Positions 24,591 through 35,912 of a stretch of 64,000 nt of DNA are shown here, piece by piece. Under the pieces are notes generated by a model, which had not been told where the DNA came from, did no database searches, and worked only from the letters and a program-made list of their open reading frames with translations. Made by a program: the position numbers and the translations under genes. The first letter of the stretch is position 1, and each line of letters opens with the position of its first letter. The stretch comes from Vitis vinifera (lineage: Eukaryota; Streptophyta; Magnoliopsida; Vitales; Vitaceae), in assembly GCF_030704535.1 (NCBI RefSeq), contig NC_081819.1:19688001-19752000 (forward strand), in the 5' to 3' direction.

Positions 24591-25199
24591 TCATATATCA
24601 ACATTGCACAGCGGAGATCCAAGCATAGGAACTTGACCCACAACTCCTTTCTTCAGACCCACCAACACATCACATTTGACATAGACCCCATAATGCATGC
24701 TCCAGAAGGCTCCGGCCTTCCACTTCAGTCTCCCCAACAGCACCAACCTCAACCCCATCACCCCATACGCCTCATCCATCACCAACCCATTTGCCACCTC
24801 CAACGACACTGGCACCGCCTCGCCACCCAGCACCGGCGACAGCGCCACCGTGCTGTGCTTCCGGTGGTACAGAGGCGGCAGCATGGCCGGCGGCGTGATG
24901 GCCTGGTTCCGGTACGACACGAACGCCGAAAGCCTGTCGTAGTATATGGAGACTCGCTTGTTGGGGTTCCGCGTGACGATGGTGAACTGCATGTTGGTGG
25001 AGATGAGTGGAGGGGATGTGGTGTTGAGGTCGTAGATGGCGACGCCCATCACCGTGAACTGTGGTTCCTGGGGACGATACACCAGCCACACCACCAGAGC
25101 TGTGATGCCTGCTAAAAGGAGGAGGATGAAGATGAAGGTGCAACAGGCTCGACGTGGGTCCTTGGGTCTGTAGGGGCTAGGCGGCTTTTCTACACCCAT
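24591..25199 (-). CDS. NDR1/HIN1-like (LEA_2 domain) membrane protein
   Basis: One exon, 202 residues, starting MGVEKPPSPYRPKDPRR. The open frame continues 17 codons upstream, but the first codon there is GTG, not ATG, so this ATG is the real start. A TATATAA box lies at 25281-25287, 82 bp upstream. The protein has a short basic cytosolic N-terminus, one membrane span (about residues 20-42, TFIFILLLLAGITALVVWLV) and a beta-rich LEA_2 domain. That domain carries the family words YDLNTTSPPL, RNPNKRVSIYYD and PPLYHRKHSTV. NHL proteins sit in the plasma membrane and some act in defence signalling; the role of this one is unknown. The coding DNA is markedly GC-rich compared with its surroundings, as is usual for intronless NHL genes. 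Confidence 0.92.
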   Translation of the reverse strand: MGVEKPPSPYRPKDPRRACCTFIFILLLLAGITALVVWLVYRPQEPQFTVMGVAIYDLNTTSPPLISTNMQFTIVTRNPNKRVSIYYDRLSAFVSYRNQAITPPAMLPPLYHRKHSTVALSPVLGGEAVPVSLEVANGLVMDEAYGVMGLRLVLLGRLKWKAGAFWSMHYGVYVKCDVLVGLKKGVVGQVPMLGSPLCNVDI

Positions 25200-25280
25200 T
25201 TCGGTCTGGGTGGTCTGGGTTTGAGTCTCTTCTGCCGTTGTGTGCTCCACTGCTATGAAAATGAGATCAGACCAGAGGAT

Positions 25281-25287
25281 TTATATA
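25281..25287 (-). promoter_or_regulatory. TATA box of the NHL gene
   Basis: TATATAA on the minus strand, 82 bp upstream of the ATG at 25199. That spacing predicts a leader of roughly 50-60 nt and supports the choice of the downstream ATG as the start. Confidence 0.65.
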
Positions 25288-26701
25288 GCAAAAGGGGTTA
25301 CAGAAAAGGGTCAGTGGGTGGTGATCGTGGCGAGTGACTGTGAGAAAAGGCTGAATAAGAAGAAGAATCAGTGAGACAAATGGAACAAAAAAGCAAAGAA
25401 AAGGAAAGAAGAATTAGGTCTCTCCAAATTAAAGTGGGTTTTTTTTTTTCTCTCTCTTTCCCTCTTTTCTCTTCTTTTAATTTTTTTTTCCCTGTTACTT
25501 TTTCTTTTCCACGGATTGTGAAAAGGATGAGAAAAAAGAAAAGAAAAGAAAATGCATGTTGAACATTATACTAAACAGGTACTATTATAAAGAGTGGGAT
25601 GATTATTACTTAGTAGTTGTGAGTACTCTTCACCATCATGCTGAAAAACCTGGGAAATAGAAATCCTCCTCCCGTGGATTCTGTAAACCAGATCCCAAAC
25701 ACAGGGGGAGAGGGGAAGAAAGGGGTTGTTTCCTTGCGGAAAAGCTTAGCCGACATGTGGATAAGCCCAGACCCACTGTTTTCTGCATGAAAAGGGACGT
25801 GGCTATGTCTCAGCACCTTTACATGGTTGGGTCTGATTGGGTGATGCCTCGTCACAGGGCCATCTTGAGCTCAATGCCAAATGGCTTTTGGGTCCCATCA
25901 CACGTGGAGTATCGATACCACCACTCAGACATCTTTCAACTTAAATTCGCCACACTATAATTGGAAAACACTCGTATTTAAGACTGCATTTCACAATGCT
26001 TTTAGGAATCATTTTTAGAATGAAATAAAATTTAAAAAACACTTTTAAAACATTAAAATAGAAACACTTTTAAACACATTCTAAATTATTTCTATTCAAA
26101 ATTAGACACTTTCAGTAAAATTTTAATTTTTCTTGTATCAATTCACCAACCATGTAGCTGAAGAGAAATAGGAGCAGAGAACCCGGGAAGCATAGTATTA
26201 GAACTAAAGTTGAAAGGGAAAAAGTGGAATAAAGGCATCAAGTAAGAGAGCACATGGCCATGCTATGCATTGTTATATTGTAACAACTTACAAGCGGGTA
26301 AGTACAACAAGCGAGCAACCTTCAACCCAAATCCAACCAATAAATGCAAATTTACACTCTTACATCTGATCAGCATTTGTATATGTTTAAGGTATTAACA
26401 AGTGGGAAAATATATCTATCTATATATATAGATAAACTCAGGCATTTCCTCCAACTGCAAATCGAGGCTGCACAAAAGTTGAATACCTACTACTACACTA
26501 TGTTTCAGTAAAAGCAAGAGTATTACAACCAAAACCCATAGCAATGCCAAACACCCAGAGAAGAAGAATCATTCTAGCCCTGTTTTCTAAACGCTACGAG
26601 TATACAAAAGGTACAGTAACCTGCCTCAGACAATCAACCATCTTCGGCTATCCAGTCTTGTTAATGGCAGCGCAGAATATGAGCATCAAAGGGTACCAGG
26701 A
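25288..26701. other. Intergenic: NHL promoter and PRR9 3' flank
   Basis: No gene is supported. Positions 25440-25560 are pyrimidine- then purine-rich low-complexity DNA. About 25980-26110 is AT-rich with repeated AAACACTTTTAAA-like words, probably a decayed element. The PRR9 3' UTR is expected at the right, including a small TATC/GATA palindrome near 26414-26436. Confidence 0.65.
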
Positions 26702-29700
26702 TTACCCATCAGCGGTTGGAGTGTCAGTCTGCACTTGTCGAACAAACTGTCCTTTCACTCGGGGACGCTGCTCTGCAAGCCTTTTCCTGCTTTGGTATCG
26801 AACCTGTGTTAAGAAAACTTGCATTAAACAATTGGAACAACTTCATGTATCCTTGTATAAATTTGGCGCTATCAGCAAAACTTGGAGATGAATCCAAGCT
26901 AACATTTTCCAAGCTAGTTAAGACCTATTGATGGAAGGCTGATGACAGTGTTTTGGGTTTGAATTAATCTCTGCTGTGGGAAGCAGAATCTAGAATTGAG
27001 ATCATCACTCAAATCTCAATGCAACATGATGGAAAAGCAACATGACAACAGTATTATTGAACATTAACATACCTTCTTCTCAAAGCAACGATCTTTCCGT
27101 TTCAATCTAAACTTCATTAGAGCTGCTTCACGTTGGGTGGAATGATGGGAATCCATCCCTTTCAATGCATCATTATTGGAGAGACCTTCGTCATTCACAC
27201 TTTCAGGAGCAGTAGTCCTCACAACGGCACCATTTGAAGTGGGATTGCCATCATTTCTGTTGCAAATGCCTCCATGCACACTGCTGCTAAGATGACTTAC
27301 CACACCGTTGCATAAACTACTACTAGCACTCTGACCAGCAACAGGAGAACCATGACTCAGTTCCTCCATAGGTTCCAAATTGTTCTCCTGCTCATGCACA
27401 GTTTGGTCAGTAGAATTAAATGTGAGGCAATCTTGTTCCAGACTCTGAATTTCAGGATTGTAATAAAGTGAGGAACTTGTGGAAAAATGGGACTGTTCCC
27501 GCTGCCAAGCTGACTTGGGACTCCAGATTGGGGGTAAACCCAGTTGTGTATGAAATATGGGAGGAAATATATGGCCATAGCCAGCAAATGAACTATCAAA
27601 TCTTACCCCTTGGACAGGAATTAGGCCAAGTTGAGAGGTTGGAAATGCTGCCCCTGCTTGATTAGATTGACCCATGACCAGAGTGGTCATATTTCCCTGA
27701 GTAACACTCAGTGCAGCACCACACCTCTCAGAAGTACCAACAGTACTTTCAGGGAGTTGATTGAATAAACGTTCATGAGAATAACTTGCATCCTCCTTCA
27801 GTTCACTACAATTAATGGCCGATGTTGGAAAAAGGGGTTGCAATGACTTCCCATTATTATACCTGTGGACACAGGTTTTGAATTGATTAGAAAGCCAATA
27901 TAAGCTGATACTTCAATATTTATCATCCAACCTCAAATAACCATCTCAAGGAAAAAATTCAAAGAAACTTAATAAGACGATTTAATTCTTTATATTAATC
28001 CATATCTTCTATTCTATGCCTGTGCGCTGAATTGATCCAGTCTAATAATATGGTAAAACCAATATTTCTGTCATACTGATATCCATTTTCCGTTCAGACT
28101 AAATCAGATATAAGAATGTTCAAAAAAGAAGACGAAATGCTCTTGACAGAACCAAACTGTCTAAAAAGTTAAAACCTGACTGTGGAGATTCATTAAATGA
28201 TTTGGGCTTCCCTCTATATTCAGAATATAAAAGGCTTCTTATTTATATGTTGAGACAATAATGGAAGCATTTTCGGTCTTCTCGTATATAAGAGATCCGA
28301 CAGTCTAGAAGATTATCCATCAGTGGATATATTAGAGATTCAACAGAAAGATGTGTACAGCAAAGATAATGACCATTTAGTCAGTTACTCATCAAGCAAA
28401 ATCAAATCAAAGGCCATAAAGGATTGCTTAAGGTAGTTTTAAAATATAATCCCTGACAGAAACAACACGTTACTACATCTGCCTTTTCATATACTGTTAC
28501 ATCTTGGGTATCTTTTCATTAATTCAATAGTCCTTTATTTATTAGAGAGTATATTAACTTATTTGATTTTCACTAAAAAATGGTCAACTGATAACATCAG
28601 AAGATTTGAAAATTTGCTAAGGAGATTAGACCATGTTTAGTTTATTAGTTTTTCAAAAGTGGTTTGAAAATGCAAAACAAAGTGGTGCATTAGTTTCATC
28701 ATAACTTACATGATAAATGATTCATGAATGGAAGAACAGGCATAGAAACTCACCATGAAAAGGCAGAAGAGTTGGAATGGTTTAGTGTATGCCTTTCATC
28801 ACTTCCATGGTTCTTTGAGCTACAGGGTTGGAATCTTCTCAAAGAAAGTTCCAACTGTGGAGCAAAACCATCCTTGCTGATGCCATCATTGGAACTAGAA
28901 AATTGGTTACGGTCCTTTGGGTAATTATCAAATGTGCTTATCAAGTCAATGGCCCCACTAGAAGGTTCAATCCATTTTTCATTGCAACCATGATTCTCAC
29001 CAGTAATATCAGTGTTTTCTATATGGCTTGCAGGTCCCACACCATCCCCACTAGTCACTCTCTTAGCACGACAATGACTTTCTTCCCATCTGAATGCAGC
29101 TGAATGATAACCTTCATTGCCAGGTGCAACTTCTGATCCCAATGTAATTATCTTTCCTGCAACAAGTAGCTTGTCAGATGCCCCATAGATCAAAGTAGCA
29201 GAATAAAATAGAAACTCAAAAAAGCCGAAAGAAAGCAAGATATTTGAAATACCTCCAGTTAAACTCTCAAGCCTATCAGGTTCCTTATCCAACTCAATAC
29301 AGTCTTCATGCTTCCTTATCTCCTCATTGCTCAAGTTAGATACACTCCTGCATTTCAACTGTGAAAATCCCTGCATATTTTCCATGTATGCACTCTCAGC
29401 TTCCAAGTAAGGCGTTGTACTAGAGCTCTGCACAAGAGGTGGCAAAAACATGCATTCTATATGTAAAACTTCATGAAACCATCCTAATCTGGAAAAAGAA
29501 GTTTTACTTAAGCTAAGTGGCCTCATATATATGCATCACCTCAGAGACCCTGGAAACTAAACTGAATATTTTCAAGCACTTATTACTTTTAGAGCCAACT
29601 GTGCAATCCATGAGCCAAATAAAATCAGCTAATATATAACTTTGAAGGAAATCTTAAAATCATTTCACACTTTCCTTATTTTCACCATATTCATAGCAGA

Positions 29701-31664
29701 CTAGCAGTGTGAAGGTTTTGACAGATAGCATAAAAGTTTAAAAATTATCAACAAGAAAGTATCATGCCTAAAAGACTAAAAAAAGTAGTGTTCCTTGTGC
29801 CAAAAACAGTATAGTGATTGGAGCAGAAGAAATGCCTTGCACCCTCCACTGCAAGATGAGATAAAACTTACTTGGACATCACTCCCTTTCTCACTACATT
29901 CCTTCTTTTTCTGTGCAGAAACCACATAATCACTCGAGTGATTGCTTGCTGTATTGTTTTCGGAACTGACTTCAACTTTGTTCTGTGCAATGCTTAAATT
30001 TTGAGACACATGCCCACTAGTTGGCTGAGAAAATTAAAAAAATATTAAGGAAAAAATCAGTGAAAGTTGTGTGAAAAAAATCAAACTAGGAAACGGAGCA
30101 ATCCCAACCAATGCTGGAGAAGGAAAATTGAGCAAATTAAACTTACTGCATGCCTTCTCCAAACATGCTGCCATAGGTTCCTCAGCTCATTCTTCCTAAC
30201 AGGCTTGACAAGAAAGTCAGCGGCCCCTTTCAACATGCATTTCAAAACCATGCTAATTGAATCATGAGAAGACATCACTGCATGATCATGAGAAGAAATT
30301 ATAACTTGTTTAGGTTCAACTCTCATCTAAAAGACCAAAACTGTGGAAAAGATCACAAAACAAAACACTCAAGATCACATACTTATGACAGGAATCTTCT
30401 TGCAAATGTCATCCTCCATTATCAATGACAGAAGTGCAAATCCAGATATTGATGGCAACTCCACTTCTGTTAATATAAGGTCAACATTTTGGGGTTCCCC
30501 CTTCAGTGCCTCCCATGCCTTCAAGCCATCAGAAACAGCAGCAACTGGTTCAACAAAAAAATATTTTTCCTCAGTCCAAGAAGTGTGACACATCATAAGC
30601 TCAAGACGTCATCTCTTCTTCCATTCATATGCTTAAAAGAGTCAAAGTAAAGAAGAAACTTCAAATATATTAAAGGGAAATCCCAGGTTCCAAGATAATC
30701 CCAATTGGTTAACTACAGTCTTGGTGGCAAGCAGGGAACCAGCAAACAAAAGCATGTAATGAAATAAAAAGGGTAATATAGAGACATGTAAACAAAAACC
30801 ACTAAACCAAAAGGAAAAAATCAATAATAAGACCATAGAAATATTCATAAAATTCCACAAGTTACAGTAGAAGCTTCATACATATCAGCGTAGTTGATTA
30901 GAGATATCCATGTATAATGCTGAAGTTAAGGGTTTGATGTTTCTCCCAAGATGTCCCTGTTATCTATAAGGTATTAAGTATATAATATACATTACAGAGA
31001 GCCAAGAAAAATGACTTGTACCAAATCTCAACACTCTTTTGGATTTGGCCAGTTGCATCAATATTGCACTCCCAAAAAACAAAGAAACACCATTTCACCA
31101 GCTCAATCCCCAATTCTTGCTCTTAACCCTTACACATGCCAAACTTCTAATTCAATTCCAAATCTGACTATAACTACCCTTTCTCTTCCATTCTCCGCCA
31201 AATACAGCATTCATAAACAAAACCAGAAAATGAGGAAGCCTGACGAAATTATCCCAAATTTAAAATTCCAAAACCCCGAAACCGACCAAATCCATATCCC
31301 CAGCAATGGAGACCATGCACCTTCTCAAGATTGTTGCTTTTCAGAGTAGGAAAACAGCAAACACGAAATTCAAGCAAAAATATAAAAAGAAACGAAGAAA
31401 ATGGGAAAGACACCATCAAGCACAAAGGAAATTACCTTTGTAACTGCATTTCCGAAGAAGAGCAGCGATAATCTGACGAGTGGAGTCATCAGGTTCCACT
31501 AACAAAACCCTCAGAACCATCCGAGGAAGAAACCTCCCCCACCTCACCACACCCGATGAACTCTTCTCTTTCTCCTCCTTCCCCTCCATCTCCCTCACTC
31601 TCTTCTCTTCCTCCTGCAACTCCACCTCCATCACCTCGTCACTACTCACAACTGCTTCACCCAT
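26702..31664 (-). CDS. PRR9: Circadian pseudo-response regulator, PRR9/PRR5 clade
   Basis: Eight exons: 31436-31664, 30383-30544, 30147-30277, 29872-30024, 29253-29427, 28754-29156, 27073-27862 and 26702-26803. All phases agree and the total is 2145 nt, 714 residues. The N-terminal receiver-like domain (about 45-170) reads [17 protein letters not shown] and onward. The phospho-acceptor Asp of true receivers is replaced by Glu in [13 protein letters not shown], the mark of pseudo-receivers. The end carries a CCT domain ([16 protein letters not shown], then [20 protein letters not shown]) for nuclear localisation and DNA contact. Known family role: daytime repressors of CCA1/LHY in the plant clock. 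The N-terminus MGEAVV and the CCT sequence resemble PRR9 more than PRR5, and the MTP1-bHLH-CURT1B neighbours agree. Two evening elements lie just upstream. Intron 1 is about 890 bp. Confidence 0.95.
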
Positions 31665-31751
31665 TTCGACCTCAAAAAAACAAACCCTAATTCCTGTGAA
31701 TCGAGAAGAAAAGCCTGCGCAGTAAAGTCCAACTCATCATGCTCCACCTTA

Positions 31752-31760
31752 AAAATATCT
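31752..31760 (+). promoter_or_regulatory. Evening element (proximal)
   Basis: AAAATATCT, the core bound by CCA1, LHY and RVE proteins, 88 bp upstream of the PRR9 ATG, written in the antisense orientation relative to the gene. Confidence 0.75.
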
Positions 31761-31831
31761 ATCTTCCACATATTTAACAGAAGAATCGACTTGGTGAACT
31801 CTTCGTTCATTCTCAACCGCTAGATCTCTCC

Positions 31832-31840
31832 AAAATATCT
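31832..31840 (+). promoter_or_regulatory. Evening element (distal)
   Basis: A second exact AAAATATCT, 168 bp upstream of the PRR9 ATG and in the same orientation as the proximal copy. Confidence 0.75.
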
Positions 31841-31964
31841 TTCCCACCACTATCAAAAGGAGGGCCGCCATTGGTTTCTGGATGCAGACGATGAGCTGGC
31901 ACAATATCCTTCACTTATTTTGATTTTTTATGCCTCTTGTATAGCGGGCCCATCTCCTGAGCGA

Positions 31965-31970
31965 CACGTG
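31965..31970. promoter_or_regulatory. G-box (CACGTG) upstream of PRR9
   Basis: A palindromic CACGTG about 300 bp upstream of the PRR9 ATG. G-boxes bind bHLH (PIF) and bZIP (HY5) proteins and are common in light-regulated clock promoters. Use by PRR9 is an inference. Confidence 0.55.
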
Positions 31971-33814
31971 CTAGAGAAGCTGCCTTCCTTCGAGGATATT
32001 TTGTGAGTGCTGCCACGTCGGCTTTCTTTCACCACACCTGACATCTTGTGGACAGGATATTGCCACATGGAGCGTCCTTGTGGAATCTCCTATTCGTGGC
32101 CTCTAGCCCTGGTTCGCTGCTATGACGTGTTCGTTATCCTTTCATTTTCTCTTTCTCGTTTTCCATTACCATTTGTGGGACCCTCCTGTTTAGTCGAGCA
32201 CTGGTCAGCATTTATTTCTAATATCTTATTTTTAAATTAATGTTTTATCATCCGATGGTATTCAAGATAGGTGACAGACACGACACATGGACTGACCACA
32301 AAACATGTTCCATGGGGCATCTCTCTAACCATTTTTAAAATTATGTGTCAGTTTGGATATTTCAAAAATAGAAAATAATAATAATTTGTTATTAGAAGAA
32401 TAAGAATTTTTAGAGGTTTACATTTAATAAATAATAATTTTAAAAAAACTGAGATATAAAAAATTTTCATTATCTTAAATATTAAATTTAAAAAATATAT
32501 ATATAAGATAAATTTATATTAAAATATATTTAAAATAAAAAATAAAAAGGAGGTTGAAAATATTTTGTAGGCCAAAGGGCTAATTTACCCAACGATCTTT
32601 TTAGTCCAAAGATGGTGGGAGGTTGGGATTGGCAAGACAAGGTACTTTCTGTCTTTTCGTTCTGAGTGACGTGGCAGAATCCGACAGGTAGGCATATTAT
32701 TTTTAGATTTTTATTTTTATTTTTATCCCAGTTGGAAAACGATGCCCGACCAATCCTCACCATATCGGCAATCAATTTTTCATTACCGAAAAGATTATTT
32801 CTATTTTCCTTACTTTCCGAAAAAGAGAAAAATCAAAATTAGAAAGGACGAAATTGGTAAAATTGGTAGAATTTTTCTTCAATATTCTTATAAATTGACA
32901 CTGATCAAATTAATTATTAAAATAATAAATTATACTCCAATGATTCAATAAATAATAAATATTTATATTCGATATGTAATAAAATTTTAATATTAAATAT
33001 TAAAAATTTAATATTCAATTAGATCTTTGCAAATTGCAGCAATGCAACTCATTATTGGAGGTAGAGTTGTCAGTAGTGTTAGTGTCCTTGTCGATGGGCG
33101 ACGTGGGCTCCAGTGGTATTGGCGTATTGCAGCTAAAGGCTAAATGGAGAGTAGCAACAACAAGGGGCAATGGCAGCAGGATAATTAGGGCTGCTGGGGA
33201 GAAATAAGAGGCTTTATACTAATCCAAAACAACATCGTTTTAATGTGAAAATAAAAAATAAATAATTAGCTTTTGATCTGTTCGATATAGGGAGAATCGG
33301 CTGTTTCAGCCGATTTCGATGATTCGAGACCAATTTGAACTAAATCTGGCCGACTAACAGTCAAACCGATTGAATTCATAGGTAATCAACTTGATCGATC
33401 GGATCAAATTTTTAAAATCATGTTTTTATTTAAAAAGTTTGAAGGAAAAAATTTATATTGTGAAAAAATATGAAGTTAATGTAGAAATAGGTTTTTAAAA
33501 TAATTTTTTATTTTTTAAAATAAAATTTTATTTTTGAAATTTGAAAATTAATTTAATAATATTTTTTTATAAAGTCTTTTTTTTTTTTTTTTTTTTGTTC
33601 TTTTGAGAATTTGTTCTTTCCCCCTAACTTTTATTGAAATAAATTGTGAACTTTTAACACTGCCTATAAAATTTAGTTAAAAAACAAAAATTAAAATTCT
33701 AATTTATCTACTCATAAATTATAAATTAAAAAAATTCCTATCTAAAAAACAAGCCACCTTCACGCGTATTTTTACGGAAGGTAAAATAATAATAATAATA
33801 CATCCCTTCCAAAC

Positions 33815-33913
33815 ATGGCTTCTTGTAAAATACAGAAGAACCCTAATCTCTCACCTCCTGCAGTGGCTGACCTCCTCTGTCTTTCTTCTCCTCAACTGCT
33901 GAGGACCCACTAG
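33815..33913 (+). CDS. Small upstream open reading frame (32 codons) before the PPR gene
   Basis: An ATG-initiated frame starting MASCKIQKNPNLSPPAVADL and ending RTH before a TAG stop. It lies about 600 bp upstream of the PPR start, in what may be the first non-coding leader exon. It could regulate translation of the downstream gene, or be chance. There is no homology that I recognise. Confidence 0.3.
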   Translation: MASCKIQKNPNLSPPAVADLLCLSSPQLLRTH

Positions 33914-34508
33914 GGTTTTCGAACCCCATTACCCTGACGAAGCGATTTTCATCAAAGATGTGCTCTTTTTGATTCCCATAATCAAACCAAATTCCATGTG
34001 AGCATTCAGTTCTCCTCTTTTGGGTTCATTACAATCTCTACAAATTCACAAACTTGTCGCTATCTCTGTAATTTGCTCCAACCAAGCTTTTTATTAACTT
34101 CATTTTTTTTCCCTATTTTTTTGTTATCTATTTGAATTCCAAGTCTGTGAAATTAGAAGGTGGATTTTGTTTTTCTTTACTGTTATGAGCCGATGGAAAT
34201 GTTTGGTGTTGTTATAACTTTATGGTATTGAATATGTATTTTTTCTTTGAAACCTCAAACCAGCAGGTTAACAATGGTGTGAAATGGAATTGGAATTGGC
34301 TTGAGTTTTGGGGCAAAATAGTGGCAGGAAAAGAGTACCCTTTATCCATTCCAGTTGCTTAGATTGGGTGACAGTGGCTTTTGAATCCTGGACTATTGGA
34401 GGTAGTCTTTAAATTCTTCAAAAACCAGGAAAAAAAAGGGCTTGTTTTTCTCTTTGATTAAAGGGCATATTCAGCTCTCCACTGAGTTCAGCACTTATAA
34501 ATTTACAA

Positions 34509-35912
34509 ATGAAAATGCACCGAGTTTTGCTTCACTCTTATAGAACTGCAATGGCTGCCCCTTTCCATTTGGTTCTTCTCCCAAGGACCCCATGGCGCAC
34601 TCTTTATTCTTCATCAACCCACCAGCAACAACAACATCAACATAAACAAGAACCTCATGTGAAACCTTCCCCAATTGGGTCCCCATCTCGAGTCCAAAAG
34701 CTTATAGCCTCTCAATCAGACCCTCTTCTTGCAAAAGAAATTTTCGACTTAGCTTCCCTTCAACCCAATTTCAAGCACTCTTACTCTTCCTTCCACATTC
34801 TGATCCTTAAACTTGGTTGGGCTCGTCAATTCTCTCTCATGCAAGACCTCCTCATGCGCCTTAAATCTGAACAGTACTCTATCAATCCATCCCTATTTTC
34901 TGACATTATTGAGATCTATGGTGAAGCCAATTTGCCTGATCAAGCCCTCAAGACCTTCCACTCTATGCTTCAATTTCACTCTAAGCCGCTGCCCAAACAC
35001 TTGAATCGCCTTCTTCAATTGCTTGTTTCTCACCGTAACTATATCCGCCCTGCTTTTGATCTCTTTAAGTCAGCTCACCGATATGGGGTTTCACCCGACA
35101 CTAAGTCCTATAACATTCTAATGAGTGCCTTTTGTTTTAATGGGGATCTTAGTATTGCATACACTCTGTTCAATCAAATGTTTAAGAGAGATGTTGCACC
35201 AGATGTGGAATCGTATCGGATTTTAATGCAGGGATTGTGTAGGAAGAGTCAGGTGAATCGAGCAGTTGATTTATTGGAAGATATGTTAAACAAGGGGTAC
35301 GTTCCAGATGCTTTGAGTTACACAACTTTGTTGAATAGTTTGTGTAGGAAGAAGAAGCTTAAGGAGGCATACAAGCTTCTCTGTAGGATGAAGGTTAAAG
35401 GGTGCAATCCCGACATTGTTCATTACAATACTGTTATCTTGGGATTCTGCAGGGAAGGACGCGGTCTTGATGCATGTAAGGTTCTTGAGGATATGCCTTC
35501 AAATGGCTGCTCTCCGAATTTGATGTCTTATGGGACTTTGGTTAGTGGGTTATGTGATCAGGGGTTGTATGATGAGGCAAAGAATTATGTGGAGGAAATG
35601 TTGTCAAAGGGGTTTTCTCTACATTTCTCAGTCTTTCATGCTTTAATTAATGGGTTTTGTAATGTTGGTAAGCTTGAGGAAGCTTGTGAGGTGCTGAGGG
35701 AAATGCTGAGGCATGGGGAAGCGCCACATACAGAGACCTGGGTGGCTATTATACCTAGGATTTGTGAGGTCGACAAGTTGGTGAGAATGGAGAATATTTT
35801 TGATGAAGCCTTGAAGTTAGAGATTACACCTAATACAAGATTAGTGGAGGCAGGTATTGGCTTGGAGGAGTATGTGATCAGGAAGGTAAGAGATAAATCA
35901 AGGAAGGCTTGA
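34509..35912 (+). CDS. Pentatricopeptide-repeat protein, probably mitochondrial
   Basis: An intronless gene of 467 residues. PPR proteins bind single-stranded organelle RNA, each 35-residue helical hairpin contacting one base. The N-terminus (MKMHRVLLHSYRTAMAAPFH) is basic and free of acidic residues, as in mitochondrial presequences. It is followed by a Gln/His-rich linker. From about residue 90 to 430 there are about nine P-type repeats. The clearest are SYNILMSAFCFNGDL, SYRILMQGLCRKSQV, SYTTLLNSLCRKKKL, HYNTVILGFCREGRG, SYGTLVSGLCDQGLY and VFHALINGFCNVGKL. There is no E/DYW extension, so an editing deaminase role is not indicated. The start could be Met1 or Met3. It lies beside COG4 and the RRM gene, as its likely Arabidopsis counterpart (At4g01400, from memory) does beside COG4. 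Confidence 0.93.
   Translation: MKMHRVLLHSYRTAMAAPFHLVLLPRTPWRTLYSSSTHQQQQHQHKQEPHVKPSPIGSPSRVQKLIASQSDPLLAKEIFDLASLQPNFKHSYSSFHILILKLGWARQFSLMQDLLMRLKSEQYSINPSLFSDIIEIYGEANLPDQALKTFHSMLQFHSKPLPKHLNRLLQLLVSHRNYIRPAFDLFKSAHRYGVSPDTKSYNILMSAFCFNGDLSIAYTLFNQMFKRDVAPDVESYRILMQGLCRKSQVNRAVDLLEDMLNKGYVPDALSYTTLLNSLCRKKKLKEAYKLLCRMKVKGCNPDIVHYNTVILGFCREGRGLDACKVLEDMPSNGCSPNLMSYGTLVSGLCDQGLYDEAKNYVEEMLSKGFSLHFSVFHALINGFCNVGKLEEACEVLREMLRHGEAPHTETWVAIIPRICEVDKLVRMENIFDEALKLEITPNTRLVEAGIGLEEYVIRKVRDKSRKA

Larger units (their letters stand above)
31665..34508. other. Intergenic between PRR9 and the PPR gene (divergent)
   Basis: The left end is the PRR9 promoter and the right end the PPR gene promoter and leader. 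The middle (about 32340-33800) is AT-rich, with a poly-T run near 33573-33596 and CGATCGGATC-type words near 33390, suggesting decayed transposable elements, but no element could be delimited. Positions 33830-34010 look like a 5' leader: AACCCTAAT and AGGGTTTTC (telo-box-like) words stand next to a small upstream frame at 33815-33913. Confidence 0.6.

Noticed and set aside
25200-25250. A longer NHL protein beginning at 25250
   Set aside because: The codon at 25250 is GTG. The first ATG is at 25199, and the TATA box spacing fits it.
26410-26440. TATC/GATA palindrome in the PRR9 3' flank
   Set aside because: Simple-sequence palindrome in AT-rich DNA, expected by chance.
31011-31349. A 112-codon frame inside PRR9 intron 1
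   Set aside because: No homology is recognised. It is AT-rich intron sequence opposite to the gene.
33050-33440. Possible transposon end with CGATCGGATC and CCGATT words
   Set aside because: Composition is suggestive, but no inverted termini or target-site duplication could be paired.
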